A stretch of DNA of 64,000 bases from Pseudobdellovibrionaceae bacterium (lineage in GTDB: Bacteria > Bdellovibrionota > Bdellovibrionia > Bdellovibrionales > UBA1609): assembly GCA_020635075.1 (NCBI GenBank), contig JACKAM010000001.1, forward strand, positions 1,736,001 to 1,800,000, written 5' to 3'. Each line of letters opens with the position of its first letter. Position 1 is the first letter of the stretch. Shown here one piece after another: positions 8,692 through 17,549 of this stretch. A program made the position numbers and the translations under genes. The notes beneath the pieces are model-generated. The model saw only the letters and a list, made by a program, of their open reading frames with translations. It did not search any database and had not been told where the DNA came from.

Positions 8692-10212
8692 CTACCACCA
8701 CGTTCGGGTGACCAGTGGCTTCACAGTGTTCAATGGCTTCATAGCCCCCTCGGGTGTACTGACGGTGTTCTCCTCTAGGCAGTACCACCGCACACCTCCC
8801 TGAGGCCGGGATACCAAACGCTCGTGAGGACCCGTCACCTGAAACTGCGGGCTGCTGATTTCAAAGAAAGTACCGTCCGTTTGCAGGGACGATGCTTCAA
8901 GAGGAATGATCCACTGGCTCTTGCTTTCGTCAGCCGTTGCACAGGGATTTCCATCCTCAACCACACCTACAGTTTGACCTTTCAACTCCCCATTTAGTCG
9001 GCCGTCAGCACTGCCAAAGCGCACATCGATGGCCAGAATGAGTTCCATGCCAGGAACGGCCTTTGGCAAGATAAAGCCTTGGGTGCCGAAAGCCCCTTGA
9101 ATCAACTTGTAAGGCATTACCACGCGGATCGAGGCGGGATCGGCCATGGTCGCCAAAAAAGGATCCACCACTTTGCCAGTCTCCGAATTAAACTTTTCAA
9201 CCGCAGCCTTCACCTGCTCACGGATTTCATGGTTCTCCGGCGGGGCCATGGGGAGAATTCCCTCCACAACCAAATCAACCGGCCTCTCACCCAGGGATAC
9301 CTGATGTTCCCAGCCCATGCGTCCTTGTTCGCGCATAATCAACCCGGAAACCAACCCCAAGGAATAGTGGTCGTGACCAAACACTTCCATTTCAGGCTCA
9401 TTGATTTGAACCAACTCCGTCCGCAGAGCCCCGCGCATAGCATCCAATAATTCCTGTTCCGACTGACCGCAACCGCCCCAGGCTATGGCTGAAGACACTC
9501 CATCCATATAGCTTGCCGAACCTTCAGCTACATCCGTTTGCTTATAGGTTTCCGCCAATCCTGGATACCGGTTCATCAATTCCTGGCGCCAATAGGACGC
9601 AACCGAAAGGTAAGCCGGCAAATGGCTTCCCCTCTCAAAGGCCTCAACTAGTGCATTCAATAGCTCAAACCGCAGGCGCCGAGGCTGCCAATCAGCCGGG
9701 TATTCAGTTGCCCGAGTGCCTTCGTCTTTGGGGAGGCCCCATTGACTCTGAACATAAAAATGAAAGCCTTCATGAACGGCGAGTGTGAGTGCAAAATCCT
9801 TTTGGAAAGGGCCCGCCGGCATCCTGCCGGTAAAGGCCAAATTAATGGCCAAGGCATCCCGTCCCTTCCATTCGCCATTAGCATAAAAACCAAAGGCCAT
9901 ACTTGGTGGCAACAAACTAAAATCGATGGCTCTAAAAAGGTCCTTACCTCCGAACTCGTTCCAAACAAATGCCTGTTGCTTCTCGTGGTCCGAATACACC
10001 ACCTGTGGATCCCGCCAATTCATGCCGGGCCATACACGCTCCGGACATTCCAACAGTACACGGGACATTCCCTCACTCAACATCTGCACCCTGGCCAGCA
10101 AGGGATCCCCTGCCTTGTTAACGGGCGACCCCAAGGCCAGCTGGCTCAGACAGGCCAGTGTGAGAACAAATAACTTTTGCAATAATCCCATTCTAGAGAA
10201 TGAATTTCCCAT
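8692..10212 (-). CDS. Secreted zinc metallopeptidase-like protein (HExxH)
   Basis: The start chosen is the ATG at 10212, behind an AGGGGGGG ribosome-binding site and followed by a signal peptide (LLQKLFVLTLACLSQLALG). The frame stays open a further 52 codons upstream without a signal. The 506-residue product contains AVHEGFHFYVQ, so HEGFH at residues 147-151 fits the HExxH zinc site. DVAEGSASYMDG follows about 80 residues later, where Glu230 is a plausible third ligand as in gluzincin-type enzymes. The rest is unfamiliar and includes a C-terminal beta-rich region (about 390-480). Periplasmic or extracellular proteolysis is likely but the substrate is unknown. It is divergent from the gene at 10434, with a 15-bp palindrome between them. 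Confidence 0.65.
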   Translation of the reverse strand: MGNSFSRMGLLQKLFVLTLACLSQLALGSPVNKAGDPLLARVQMLSEGMSRVLLECPERVWPGMNWRDPQVVYSDHEKQQAFVWNEFGGKDLFRAIDFSLLPPSMAFGFYANGEWKGRDALAINLAFTGRMPAGPFQKDFALTLAVHEGFHFYVQSQWGLPKDEGTRATEYPADWQPRRLRFELLNALVEAFERGSHLPAYLSVASYWRQELMNRYPGLAETYKQTDVAEGSASYMDGVSSAIAWGGCGQSEQELLDAMRGALRTELVQINEPEMEVFGHDHYSLGLVSGLIMREQGRMGWEHQVSLGERPVDLVVEGILPMAPPENHEIREQVKAAVEKFNSETGKVVDPFLATMADPASIRVVMPYKLIQGAFGTQGFILPKAVPGMELILAIDVRFGSADGRLNGELKGQTVGVVEDGNPCATADESKSQWIIPLEASSLQTDGTFFEISSPQFQVTGPHERLVSRPQGGVRWYCLEENTVSTPEGAMKPLNTVKPLVTRTWW

Positions 10213-10368
10213 GGTCCCCCCCTTTTTTATGTCCCCGGAAAAGCAAAGATCTTTGCACAAGGACTTGAGTCGGGCAAATCCTAAGCCCTGCCTGGAGCGC
10301 TGAGGCTTTAAACATCTGTTACCGAAATGCGGCCACCAGGCTTCAAATCGAAATAAGCCCACGCTCAC

Positions 10369-10383
10369 GTCTCATTCTGAGAC
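10369..10383. repeat. Palindrome between divergent genes, possible operator
   Basis: GTCTCA (10369-10374) and TGAGAC (10378-10383) flank a TTC spacer. The site lies midway in the 221-bp region between the divergent starts at 10212 and 10434. This suits a shared operator, but no regulator can be named. Confidence 0.3.
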
Positions 10384-10433
10384 ATTTCAGGCGGCATAAG
10401 TGTTGAATATCATGGAGGTGAGGTGGTGATTAG

Positions 10434-11225
10434 ATGATGCGATCGATTAACCTGATTGGCTTCTTAGTCGGGCTCATTTTCAGCCAGGCCAATGCCTGGG
10501 CGTCATCTCCTATTGCCCAAGAGTTTGCAATTCGCCGCCTTTTGAATCAGACCTATTGTGCGAACCCACAGGTCTTTCTTCTTCCCGACGATGTCCTCAA
10601 TAAGACCCTCGATGAGGAAATTAAAAACATACTTGCTATCGAAGACTCACCTCACCTGGTCTCTCTCGCCGCAAGAAAGGAATTAAGGTTTCACACCCGC
10701 ATTCGGTTACATCTGCTAGTTGAAATTGCGGCCGTCTTGAAGCGTCACTCCGATGTCATGCATCTGGCAAAAATTCGAGAGAATTCTTGTGACTCATTGA
10801 CCCACAGCGCGGATTTCGACGAAGTTCAATATCAATTGGCAAACTGTCGTTACCTATCTTCAATCAATCAGAGTCCTGGCCTGGCGGTTCACTTGGCGCA
10901 AAAGGCTCGCGAAAACCTACGCACCGCCAGCCAGCAGTATCCAGAGGTTGTTCCACCTGGCTTGGATGAGTCGTCCAAAGTCGTACTCTACAAATCTTTT
11001 CACATCGAAGACCTACGACCTGGAAGTCGTGACTACCCCGAAAAGGTGGCTGCCGCGATGGCCGACGAATCCGACTTTTTTGCTCGAGGACCGGATCGGT
11101 TTTATCCGGATAGATCCTTTCGCCATCAGGCCAAGTGGATGGACTATTGTCAATTTGGAGAAATTAAACATGTCGAGGGGAGCGCCATTGCTCCGGCCCT
11201 CCAGAAGGGTGTGGGAGCTCAGTAG
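10434..11225 (+). CDS. Secreted protein of unknown function
   Basis: The product has 263 residues with a signal peptide (SINLIGFLVGLIFSQANAWA). A strong GGAGGTGAGG region precedes the ATG-ATG start. The mature part is mostly helical and has scattered Cys (about residues 40, 118, 138 and 240). Recognisable phrases are VQYQLANCRYLSSINQSPGLAVHLAQKARENL and the acidic-aromatic FFARGPDRFYPDRSFRHQAKWMDYC near the end. No known domain stands out. It is transcribed divergently from the metallopeptidase-like gene and ends 12 bp before the convergent chalcone-isomerase-like gene. Periplasmic location is inferred from the signal. Confidence 0.75.
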   Translation: MMRSINLIGFLVGLIFSQANAWASSPIAQEFAIRRLLNQTYCANPQVFLLPDDVLNKTLDEEIKNILAIEDSPHLVSLAARKELRFHTRIRLHLLVEIAAVLKRHSDVMHLAKIRENSCDSLTHSADFDEVQYQLANCRYLSSINQSPGLAVHLAQKARENLRTASQQYPEVVPPGLDESSKVVLYKSFHIEDLRPGSRDYPEKVAAAMADESDFFARGPDRFYPDRSFRHQAKWMDYCQFGEIKHVEGSAIAPALQKGVGAQ

Positions 11226-11237
11226 TAGGGTGCCTAT

Positions 11238-11837
11238 CTACTTTTCGTCCCCTTTATCCTCTTTTTCTCCCTTGCCCAGCAATGATTCTTTCACCTCTTT
11301 GCTGAACATCTTGGGGCCTATAAAAATGGCCAGAAGATTCTTGGAAAAAGCCGCACTCTCGATGGTGCCCTTCTTTGGAGTTCGACCCACCTGGTTGACT
11401 TCGACCTTGTCAGGATAGAAGGTCACGGAGATCCTTTGGCCCTTGCGCATTTCACCCATAAAGGCATTGAATTCTTTCAGTGGACCTTTGTAGTTGCTGC
11501 AATCTTCCACACAGCCCTTAAAGACGGCCTCGTCCCAAGCATTGGTGATTTTCTCTTTTTCAACAGTTCGCACAAACTCCATTTCCAAATGCTTTATAGC
11601 TGGGGCACCCAAGATCTTATCCGAATCATCCGTCTTGGCTTCAAGGTAAAGTCCGGCAATATAAACCTTAATTGGGATGCCAAATTTGCGAACCTTACGC
11701 AGAGCCATGCCGTTGAGGACTAGAGCCTTTTCTCCGACCTTCATTCCCTCATCCATCTTAACACCGTACATTTCACCGGCCTGTGCAGTCAGAGAAATCA
11801 TTGCAACCAAACTTACGATCGTTTTCAACCAAAACAT
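11238..11837 (-). CDS. Chalcone-isomerase-like secreted protein
   Basis: The 199-residue protein begins with a signal peptide (TIVSLVAMISLTAQAGE) behind an AGGAG site. It then matches the bacterial chalcone isomerase-like family: LVLNGMALRKVRKFGIPIKVYIAGLYLE, AIKHLEMEFVRTVEKEKITNAWDEAV, and ISVTFYPDKVEV. Members are periplasmic and are not known to isomerise flavonoids; a lipid- or fatty-acid-binding role has been proposed for the fold. The tail is Lys/Glu-rich (GKGEKEDKGDEK). Two Cys in GCVEDC could form a disulfide. It follows the TPR gene starting at 13012 on the same strand, 35 bp away, and may be cotranscribed with it. Confidence 0.8.
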   Translation of the reverse strand: MFWLKTIVSLVAMISLTAQAGEMYGVKMDEGMKVGEKALVLNGMALRKVRKFGIPIKVYIAGLYLEAKTDDSDKILGAPAIKHLEMEFVRTVEKEKITNAWDEAVFKGCVEDCSNYKGPLKEFNAFMGEMRKGQRISVTFYPDKVEVNQVGRTPKKGTIESAAFSKNLLAIFIGPKMFSKEVKESLLGKGEKEDKGDEK

Positions 11838-11872
11838 ACTGATACTCCTATCATCTAATGCGCGCCACTAGT

Positions 11873-13012
11873 TCATCTGGAAAAAACCAAAAAATCAACA
11901 CCAAAGCGTTCCCATTCCTTCATATTCAACTGATTGAGTAACCCTCTACCCATTCGCATCTGGCAGTCATCACACAGGGATACCCGCACGTCCTCCAGCC
12001 ACCAGGGTCCTACCCGCAAACGGGGAATCTCCACTGCGTTCACCTCATCGTCTGTCTTGAGATCCTTCTTTTCCATAACCTTCTCGATCAACCGAACATC
12101 AACCGCATGGCGGGGAAAGATCACATCATTTTGGCCTTCATCCACCAAAACAAATTGGACATTACCTCGGTCCTCTGTCCAAATTGGTAAAAAGTAGTTA
12201 TCTCCATTCAAGGATGGAACCTTGAAATCCTCCAATAGCTCCTCTTTTCGTTTGCTTTCATGTCCCTGCATGAAGGCATTAACACTCACCACCTTTTGCC
12301 CCCAATAGACATCACGCTCAGGATGGCCCCCGGTAAGGTGAGCAATAAAGGCGAGGGCTTCCTCATATCTTTCCAACGTCATGAGATGGTCAACAAGCTC
12401 CGTTGCCGCTTCAAGAAAGTCTGCTTTTTGGGTCAGCGTCTTGTAGTACCACTCCAGACCGCGCTCTTTTTCACCCAACCGGCTAAGGGTTCGAGCGTAC
12501 CAAAACATGGTATCAAAGGCCTCACCGCCTAATGAAAAGTAGGCCTCGAAAAATCGTTGCGCCTGCTTCCAATCCCCCAGTTGACAATTGGCAATGGCCA
12601 AATTTGCCAGGGCCTGCCGGTTGCGTGGCTGCTTGCCAATCACTTGGGAAAAGGCATGTACAGAACATTCAAACTTCTCCAGGGAGTTGCAGATTGCGCC
12701 CATATCCAACCAGTCTTCCACATCTGCCTGGCGGGTGATCCGCTTGACGAGAATCCAGGAAACCTCAAGTGAAAACTTCTGCCAAAGCACCAACTGGATA
12801 CCCATAAATAAGGTCAATCCCACTAAGGTAGAAAGATAAATTCCTTTCCCCAATGTACGCCAGTTACTCTCCGGCCCGACCGCATAGTCACTGATATCCG
12901 CCAGCCAATAGCAGTTTTGGCACTCAATTTTACCAAAGGGATTTTCTCGATCTAGCTGGGGACTACCGCACTGCGGACAGTTCTCAGGAAGAACATTCTT
13001 AGTGGTTTTCAC
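11873..13012 (-). CDS. Zinc-ribbon, membrane and TPR protein with degenerate Asp-protease-like domain
   Basis: This 379-residue product from a GTG start has an unusual layout. The N-terminus is a zinc ribbon (Cys12, Cys15, Cys31, Cys34). A membrane segment spans about residues 58-77, and TPR-type helices cover about 95-250. The last 105 residues resemble a retropepsin-type aspartic protease: FVLVDEGQNDVIFPR aligns with the usual DTG-containing flap-and-catalytic segment, and GLLNQLNMKEWERFGVDFLVF with the family's terminal LLG...F motif. The catalytic triplet reads DEG (291-293) instead of DTG or DSG. Asp291 is kept, but activity is doubtful. Orientation is probably ribbon inside and TPR plus protease-like domain in the periplasm. 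The domain assignments are pattern-based. Confidence 0.6.
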   Translation of the reverse strand: MKTTKNVLPENCPQCGSPQLDRENPFGKIECQNCYWLADISDYAVGPESNWRTLGKGIYLSTLVGLTLFMGIQLVLWQKFSLEVSWILVKRITRQADVEDWLDMGAICNSLEKFECSVHAFSQVIGKQPRNRQALANLAIANCQLGDWKQAQRFFEAYFSLGGEAFDTMFWYARTLSRLGEKERGLEWYYKTLTQKADFLEAATELVDHLMTLERYEEALAFIAHLTGGHPERDVYWGQKVVSVNAFMQGHESKRKEELLEDFKVPSLNGDNYFLPIWTEDRGNVQFVLVDEGQNDVIFPRHAVDVRLIEKVMEKKDLKTDDEVNAVEIPRLRVGPWWLEDVRVSLCDDCQMRMGRGLLNQLNMKEWERFGVDFLVFSR

Positions 13013-13133
13013 AATGTCCCATTCTGCCTAAAAGTTGCATCTTGCGCAACGCAGGAAACAGTTTGCTCGCCCGACCAAAGGCGGTGAACTGATTTTGCAT
13101 ACTTCATCTGATGTCATCCTGCGGAGGAATAAA

Positions 13134-13337
13134 ATGGATCTACACCAACAACCGTCAAAATCTCAACTCTCGACGCGACACCAACTATTCATTGAAATTC
13201 AGAACCACTGCCCACTATGCGAAGCTCCTCTGATGATTCAGATCTGTCTTCACCCAGACAATTGCAGTTTAAGGGAGGAAGCCCTGTGTACCAATTGTGG
13301 GGTTACCACCCGCACAAAGACCCACCGCCTCCACTAA
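13134..13337 (+). CDS. Small zinc-ribbon protein
   Basis: The protein has 67 residues from the ATG at 13134, chosen because GGAGGAA precedes it by a few bases; the frame is open 33 codons further upstream without a good start. Two CxxC pairs (CPLC and CTNC, about 28 residues apart) can bind one zinc ion. The remainder is polar (STRHQLFIEIQNH before, TRTKTHRLH after). Small zinc ribbons of this kind often bind nucleic acid or partner proteins, but no function can be assigned. It is divergent from the TPR gene at 13012 and ends inside a bidirectional terminator. Confidence 0.7.
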   Translation: MDLHQQPSKSQLSTRHQLFIEIQNHCPLCEAPLMIQICLHPDNCSLREEALCTNCGVTTRTKTHRLH

Positions 13338-13386
13338 AGACCAGGGTGGAAGTGACAAAATATTGTCACTGGACCTGCGTCTTTTT
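13336..13386. terminator. Bidirectional Rho-independent terminator
   Basis: AAAGAC (13336-13341) pairs with GTCTTT (13379-13384), CAGG (13342-13345) with CCTG (13374-13377), and AGTGACAA (13351-13358) with TTGTCACT (13363-13370) around AATA. The base is flanked by an A-run on one side and a T-run on the other. It sits between the convergent small zinc-ribbon gene and the acyl-CoA dehydrogenase gene, so it can serve both. Confidence 0.85.
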
Positions 13387-13395
13387 GGCACCCTC

Positions 13396-15072
13396 TTAAA
13401 ACATAATCAGGTCTTCACCCGCCTTGATTTCTTCAGTCGTTGGCGTGGTGAGCGGTGCCAAAGGGCGACTTTTTAGGCGACGAGCTAATAGTGCAACCCA
13501 ATTCTTCAGCCCAGGATCCGACACTCCTTCCGCCATTTCCAGCAAAGTGGCAGCGGCGAAAATCTGTCCCAGCGTCCAAGCCAGGCTGCGCGCACCCGCC
13601 TGAACCTCATCCTCACTGGCCGACTTCATCCAGGCCACGTGACTCTGTAAATTCATAAGAGCCTTTTCTACCCAAGCTCGCTCTTCTTTAAGTCCCGTCA
13701 CCTTCTTCAATTTCTCCTGAATTTCCACAAAATATAGTTCCAAGTTTTCAGGATTGCGCAAAACTCTCAAGACATCGAGGCTCAATACGTTGGTGGTACC
13801 CTCCCAAATAGGGAACACCTGAGCATCCCGAAAGAGTATGGGGATTTCCGTGTCTTCCATATAGCCGGCTCCACCAAAGCACTCCAGCAGCTCACTGGTA
13901 AAAGCCACCGCTAACTTGCCCGTATAGAGTTTCACCACCGGGGTGAGTAAACGTAGAACCGCTTTCTCCCCCTCACTGGCATCACCAGTTTCGTCACGTC
14001 CCAACAAATGAGCCAATTCCAAAGTTAAGACCGTTCCCAAAGACCACCATGCATAGAAATCGGCCAATGTATCCACATGCAGAGAGTGCTCCCGCAGCAC
14101 TTGACCAAAGGCCTCTCGTCTCCGGGAAAAATCGCGGGCAATTTGAAAAATCCGCGCACACTGACCAACGGCACATATGGAATTGTACATGCGAGTGATG
14201 TTGAGCATGGTCGCCACGGTTTTGACTCCCTGGCCCGGATTGCCAACCATAACAGCGGGAATACCATGAAGCTCAAGTTCCGCCGTCGGCAGGGCCTTCG
14301 TGCCCATCTTGTCCTTTAACCTTAACACCCGAACACGATCAAAATTGCCCTCCTGGTCAAAAACTTCCATGGCAAAAAGACTTAATCCTTTGCTCCCAGG
14401 GACCGCACCTTCAGGGCGACCCAAGCCCAAGGCCATCTTGCTGGTGGTTGCCGAACAAAACCATTTGGTACCGTGTAGCTCAAAGTTTCCATTCCCAGTT
14501 TCCTTAGCAATGGTTTCTGTACGTCCCACATCGCTGCCTCCGGTCTTCTCCGACATCCATTGACCCGAAGTCCAAAACTGATTTGGGTCACGAGTGGTCA
14601 ATCGGGGATAAAACCGATCTCTGACTGATGAAGAGGCGTAGACCTCCATCACCCGGGCAGCCCCGTCGGCCATCGCCAGGGGGCAGGTGTAAAAAGCTGA
14701 ACTTGGATGAAACAAATAGAGCTTAGCAAACTGATAGAGCCGGGACCAAGAGCCCTGTTCACGAGCATAGCCAATGGCCACCATGCCTTCTTCAGCTGAG
14801 ATGCGATGGAGTTTGTCCCAGGCTTGAGACATCTTAAGTTGGTCCTGCCGATGCCCCCAGGCTCCGAAGGGAATGTGCTCAGGCAGGTCCCGCTGCGCCT
14901 CCCGAGCCAGGTCAAGAAATTCGCCACAGGCCTTGTTACCCAGGGACATGAGGTCCTCGTTCACCATTGAATAAAACTCTGCCGGCATTCTCCATTTGAT
15001 AAAAGCCTGAAGCAGGCGGTCTTCCTGATAGGTATTGGAAAATGCGGGTGGGTCTTGAAAAAAATCCGTCAT
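13396..15072 (-). CDS. Acyl-CoA dehydrogenase, AidB-like branch
   Basis: The 558-residue flavoenzyme has the acyl-CoA dehydrogenase fold. Its family signature reads QWMSEKTGGSDVGRTET, followed by the beta-domain GTKWFCSATTSKMALGLGRP. The C-terminal helical domain has ECFGGAGYMEDTEIPILFRDAQVFPIWEGTTNVLSLDVLR. The phrases TGGSDVG and IWEGTTNVLSLD are typical of the AidB-like branch rather than short-chain enzymes. Members use FAD and may oxidise acyl-CoA or, like AidB, bind DNA; the substrate is unknown here. The start ATG at 15072 follows GGAGGG. It lies 64 bp downstream of the bactofilin-like gene on the same strand. No electron-transfer flavoprotein gene is visible nearby. Confidence 0.88.
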   Translation of the reverse strand: MTDFFQDPPAFSNTYQEDRLLQAFIKWRMPAEFYSMVNEDLMSLGNKACGEFLDLAREAQRDLPEHIPFGAWGHRQDQLKMSQAWDKLHRISAEEGMVAIGYAREQGSWSRLYQFAKLYLFHPSSAFYTCPLAMADGAARVMEVYASSSVRDRFYPRLTTRDPNQFWTSGQWMSEKTGGSDVGRTETIAKETGNGNFELHGTKWFCSATTSKMALGLGRPEGAVPGSKGLSLFAMEVFDQEGNFDRVRVLRLKDKMGTKALPTAELELHGIPAVMVGNPGQGVKTVATMLNITRMYNSICAVGQCARIFQIARDFSRRREAFGQVLREHSLHVDTLADFYAWWSLGTVLTLELAHLLGRDETGDASEGEKAVLRLLTPVVKLYTGKLAVAFTSELLECFGGAGYMEDTEIPILFRDAQVFPIWEGTTNVLSLDVLRVLRNPENLELYFVEIQEKLKKVTGLKEERAWVEKALMNLQSHVAWMKSASEDEVQAGARSLAWTLGQIFAAATLLEMAEGVSDPGLKNWVALLARRLKSRPLAPLTTPTTEEIKAGEDLIMF

Positions 15073-15136
15073 CCTGAATCCCTCCTATAGCATCAAAAAG
15101 TGTACAGGGGGGATCAAAGTAAAGGCAATGCCTAGC

Positions 15137-16339
15137 CTAGATCTTATCCCCCTCTGGCCCAACGGGATGACTATGACCCATCGACTGAGATTTCTTTTTC
15201 CATATGCGTCGCCAAATCACCTGGAATGTAGCTCCCAGACCCACTAGACTCACCAGGACATGCCAGACAGATCCGGCGACAGGAATCCAACCGATCACCT
15301 CAAAGACGACAACTGCAAGCCCCACTTGCGCCAACAGGTGCTTGCCCTGCGCAAACCTAGCGCGTCCAATAAGGAATACCATGGTCGCTGCACAGCCAAT
15401 TGTCACCAGGTAGAGGGAAAAGAAAAACTGCACCGGCAAGAGGGTGATCCCCAGCAAAGTGATCGTCAAGACGATGGCCACAGGAATGTAAGTGATCGCG
15501 TAGAGAAGCCCCCACAGTCCACAGGCAACGGCCGAATCCTGTAAATTCCGTTTTGCATCAGCAAAGAAGTCGGGAGCCAACTGCACTAGAATCAAAGTCA
15601 CAATCAAAATGCCAAAAAGCTTAAAGAGCCGAAAGCCCCATAGCCATGTGGCACTCTTAAAATACTCTGTCGGGTCCCAGGTATCATGAGACTCAAAAAA
15701 GAAACGAAATGAATCATCAAAAGGAGTCGACACTTCGTAAGGCTCCCCTTGAATCTTCGCACCGGGCTCGACCTTGACCTGCCCTCCTACATTAGTCAGA
15801 TCTTCGGTCACCTCGGACGAGGGGTACAGGTGGACGCGACCGCCCATCACGCTGAGGCGAGCCACCTTACCACGGATTTCGGCCTGACCGCCTAGGATAA
15901 CCAACTCTTCAAGGCTTTCACCTTCCTTCAACTCAAAACGTCCCCCCACAACCACACGGCGATTCTCGTTCCCCAGCTCGGTCCCGCCACCACGTTGGCT
16001 AGATCGACCTGAGGTTCCCAGTACCTGAAGACGAATCATAGTCATGATTTCTTCAATTGCCGCCTCGGGGGTTGAACTCAGTTTGCTTTCCACCCCATCC
16101 AACGCAGGTCCGCTCAATCTGACTTCCGTGGTGGCCGAGGAAATCAGCCGGTCGGCCAAATCCCGGTCGGTCATCAGATCTGTTTCAAGCTTTCTCTGCC
16201 AGTTTTCGGGGATTTCAAACCCATAGGAGGACACACTTGCACGGCCCTGACCGAGCTTCACCACCAATTCGGCATCATCTGTGGCAAAGCTGAGTGCACA
16301 GAATAGAAAAGTCAGCAGCAACCAAAAATATCTGGTCAT
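15137..16339 (-). CDS. Membrane protein with bactofilin-like beta repeats
   Basis: The 400-residue protein has a signal peptide, a polar region to about residue 125, and then a short run of right-handed beta repeats (RVVVGGRFELKEGESLEELVILGGQAEIRGKVARLSVMGGRVHLYPSSEVTEDLTNVGGQVKVEPGAKI in spirit; each coil about 16-18 residues). That region resembles polymer-forming bactofilin or adhesin-type beta-helices. The second half has about four to five membrane segments (from about 225 to 375) and a polar tail. The beta repeats would be periplasmic, unlike true cytoplasmic bactofilins. The ATG is one base after the stop of the upstream barrel gene, so the two are coupled. The function is unknown. Confidence 0.7.
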   Translation of the reverse strand: MTRYFWLLLTFLFCALSFATDDAELVVKLGQGRASVSSYGFEIPENWQRKLETDLMTDRDLADRLISSATTEVRLSGPALDGVESKLSSTPEAAIEEIMTMIRLQVLGTSGRSSQRGGGTELGNENRRVVVGGRFELKEGESLEELVILGGQAEIRGKVARLSVMGGRVHLYPSSEVTEDLTNVGGQVKVEPGAKIQGEPYEVSTPFDDSFRFFFESHDTWDPTEYFKSATWLWGFRLFKLFGILIVTLILVQLAPDFFADAKRNLQDSAVACGLWGLLYAITYIPVAIVLTITLLGITLLPVQFFFSLYLVTIGCAATMVFLIGRARFAQGKHLLAQVGLAVVVFEVIGWIPVAGSVWHVLVSLVGLGATFQVIWRRIWKKKSQSMGHSHPVGPEGDKI

Positions 16340-16340
16340 T

Positions 16341-17336
16341 CTAGAAACGCACGTAGGTCATAAGAGAGTATTGCAGTTCCTCTTCACGGAACAACTTGAG
16401 AGGCAATTGTTTGGCTTTGGCCGATTTGGAGAACTCTCGCAATTTGATGTCATTGATCACACCGGCACGAAAGTTAACAGGTCCTACATCATAGGATCCC
16501 ATCAGGCTGACGTTCAGGAACTCGTCTCTTTTGGAGGACACATTTTGCGATGGAACATCGTACTTCCACTCATGGGTAATTCCCACTCGCTGGCTAAATC
16601 CCAATTTTTGCGTCACTCTTTCGCTCAACTCGAGAAAGTGCTCCAACTCGGCCTGTTTGTTGCCTTTGGCCGCACCAAAGTAATTCACTGTTCCCCTCTG
16701 GGAGTAGAAGTAGTAGCCAGGATACATGTGATAGGCTAACTCCACTCCACGAGCCAAGGGAGTGGTGAACAATAACCGGGCCTGAACCCGAGTCAGCATT
16801 TTATTGTCTTTGGAATTATCACTAAGTGGTAAATACAAGCGCAAAGCACCAATCAATCCAATGTCACCGGGCAACAAGGCCAGGTTGTAGTGAAAGTACT
16901 GAAAATAGGCATCACCCATAGCCAGGTCGGACTCGACATCTTCACCAAAAAAATCCTTACCTGCACTAGAAAGAAAAAAGACCGGACGAAATGAAACTTT
17001 GCTGTCGTAGCTTAAACGGTAGTCAATGGACACAAAGTTGTATGAAGAAAACTGCCCATCACCTTCCCGGTAGTCTTTGGCATTTACTGTTGTCCAGTTG
17101 AAATAGCCAAAAGAAAAGGGGGAGCGCTTATTACTCTGCTTGTCTTGCTCCGTCAGAGGAACCAGAGGCTTGCGCTCGGTGGGCAAAGCCGAATCCACCA
17201 ACTCCCCATCCACGTCAGTTGAGATCTCACCTGTCCCATCCTGACTCGGTGCTGAAACGGGCTCCTGGGCCCCTGCCCCTAGGCTCACGCTCATAGCGAT
17301 AAGGGCTGTCACAAAAAAGCGGATCTTCATGGTCAT
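16341..17336 (-). CDS. Outer-membrane beta-barrel protein
   Basis: The start is the ATG at 17336, where GGGGGAA precedes it and a signal peptide follows (MKIRFFVTALIAMSVSLGAGAQ). An earlier in-frame start gives only a non-signal extension. The 331-residue product has a polar linker to about residue 70 and then alternating amphipathic strands, for example FSFGYFNWTTVNA, YNFVSIDYRLSYDSKVSFRPVFFLSS, VELAYHMYPGYYFYS and YSLMTYVRF. It ends in Phe, the usual signal for the BAM machinery. Pore or enzyme function cannot be told. It forms an operon with the bactofilin-like membrane protein, one base apart. Confidence 0.8.
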   Translation of the reverse strand: MTMKIRFFVTALIAMSVSLGAGAQEPVSAPSQDGTGEISTDVDGELVDSALPTERKPLVPLTEQDKQSNKRSPFSFGYFNWTTVNAKDYREGDGQFSSYNFVSIDYRLSYDSKVSFRPVFFLSSAGKDFFGEDVESDLAMGDAYFQYFHYNLALLPGDIGLIGALRLYLPLSDNSKDNKMLTRVQARLLFTTPLARGVELAYHMYPGYYFYSQRGTVNYFGAAKGNKQAELEHFLELSERVTQKLGFSQRVGITHEWKYDVPSQNVSSKRDEFLNVSLMGSYDVGPVNFRAGVINDIKLREFSKSAKAKQLPLKLFREEELQYSLMTYVRF

Positions 17337-17549
17337 TTTCAGTTCCCCCAGCAATCCCAGATCGGACAAGAAAGGCCGCAAATGGCCGCCACGCCTAGGT
17401 TTTAGGCCTCGCCCCGGATTTCTCCCATGGATGCCACTATGTTGCAAGGCAAAAGGATTGAATCTGCGGTCGGCCAAGTGTTATCCCGAAGTCGGCTTGT
17501 AAGTGTTTTGAGCGACTCCCTTCCTGGGAGCAAAATAAGGGAAAACGCC

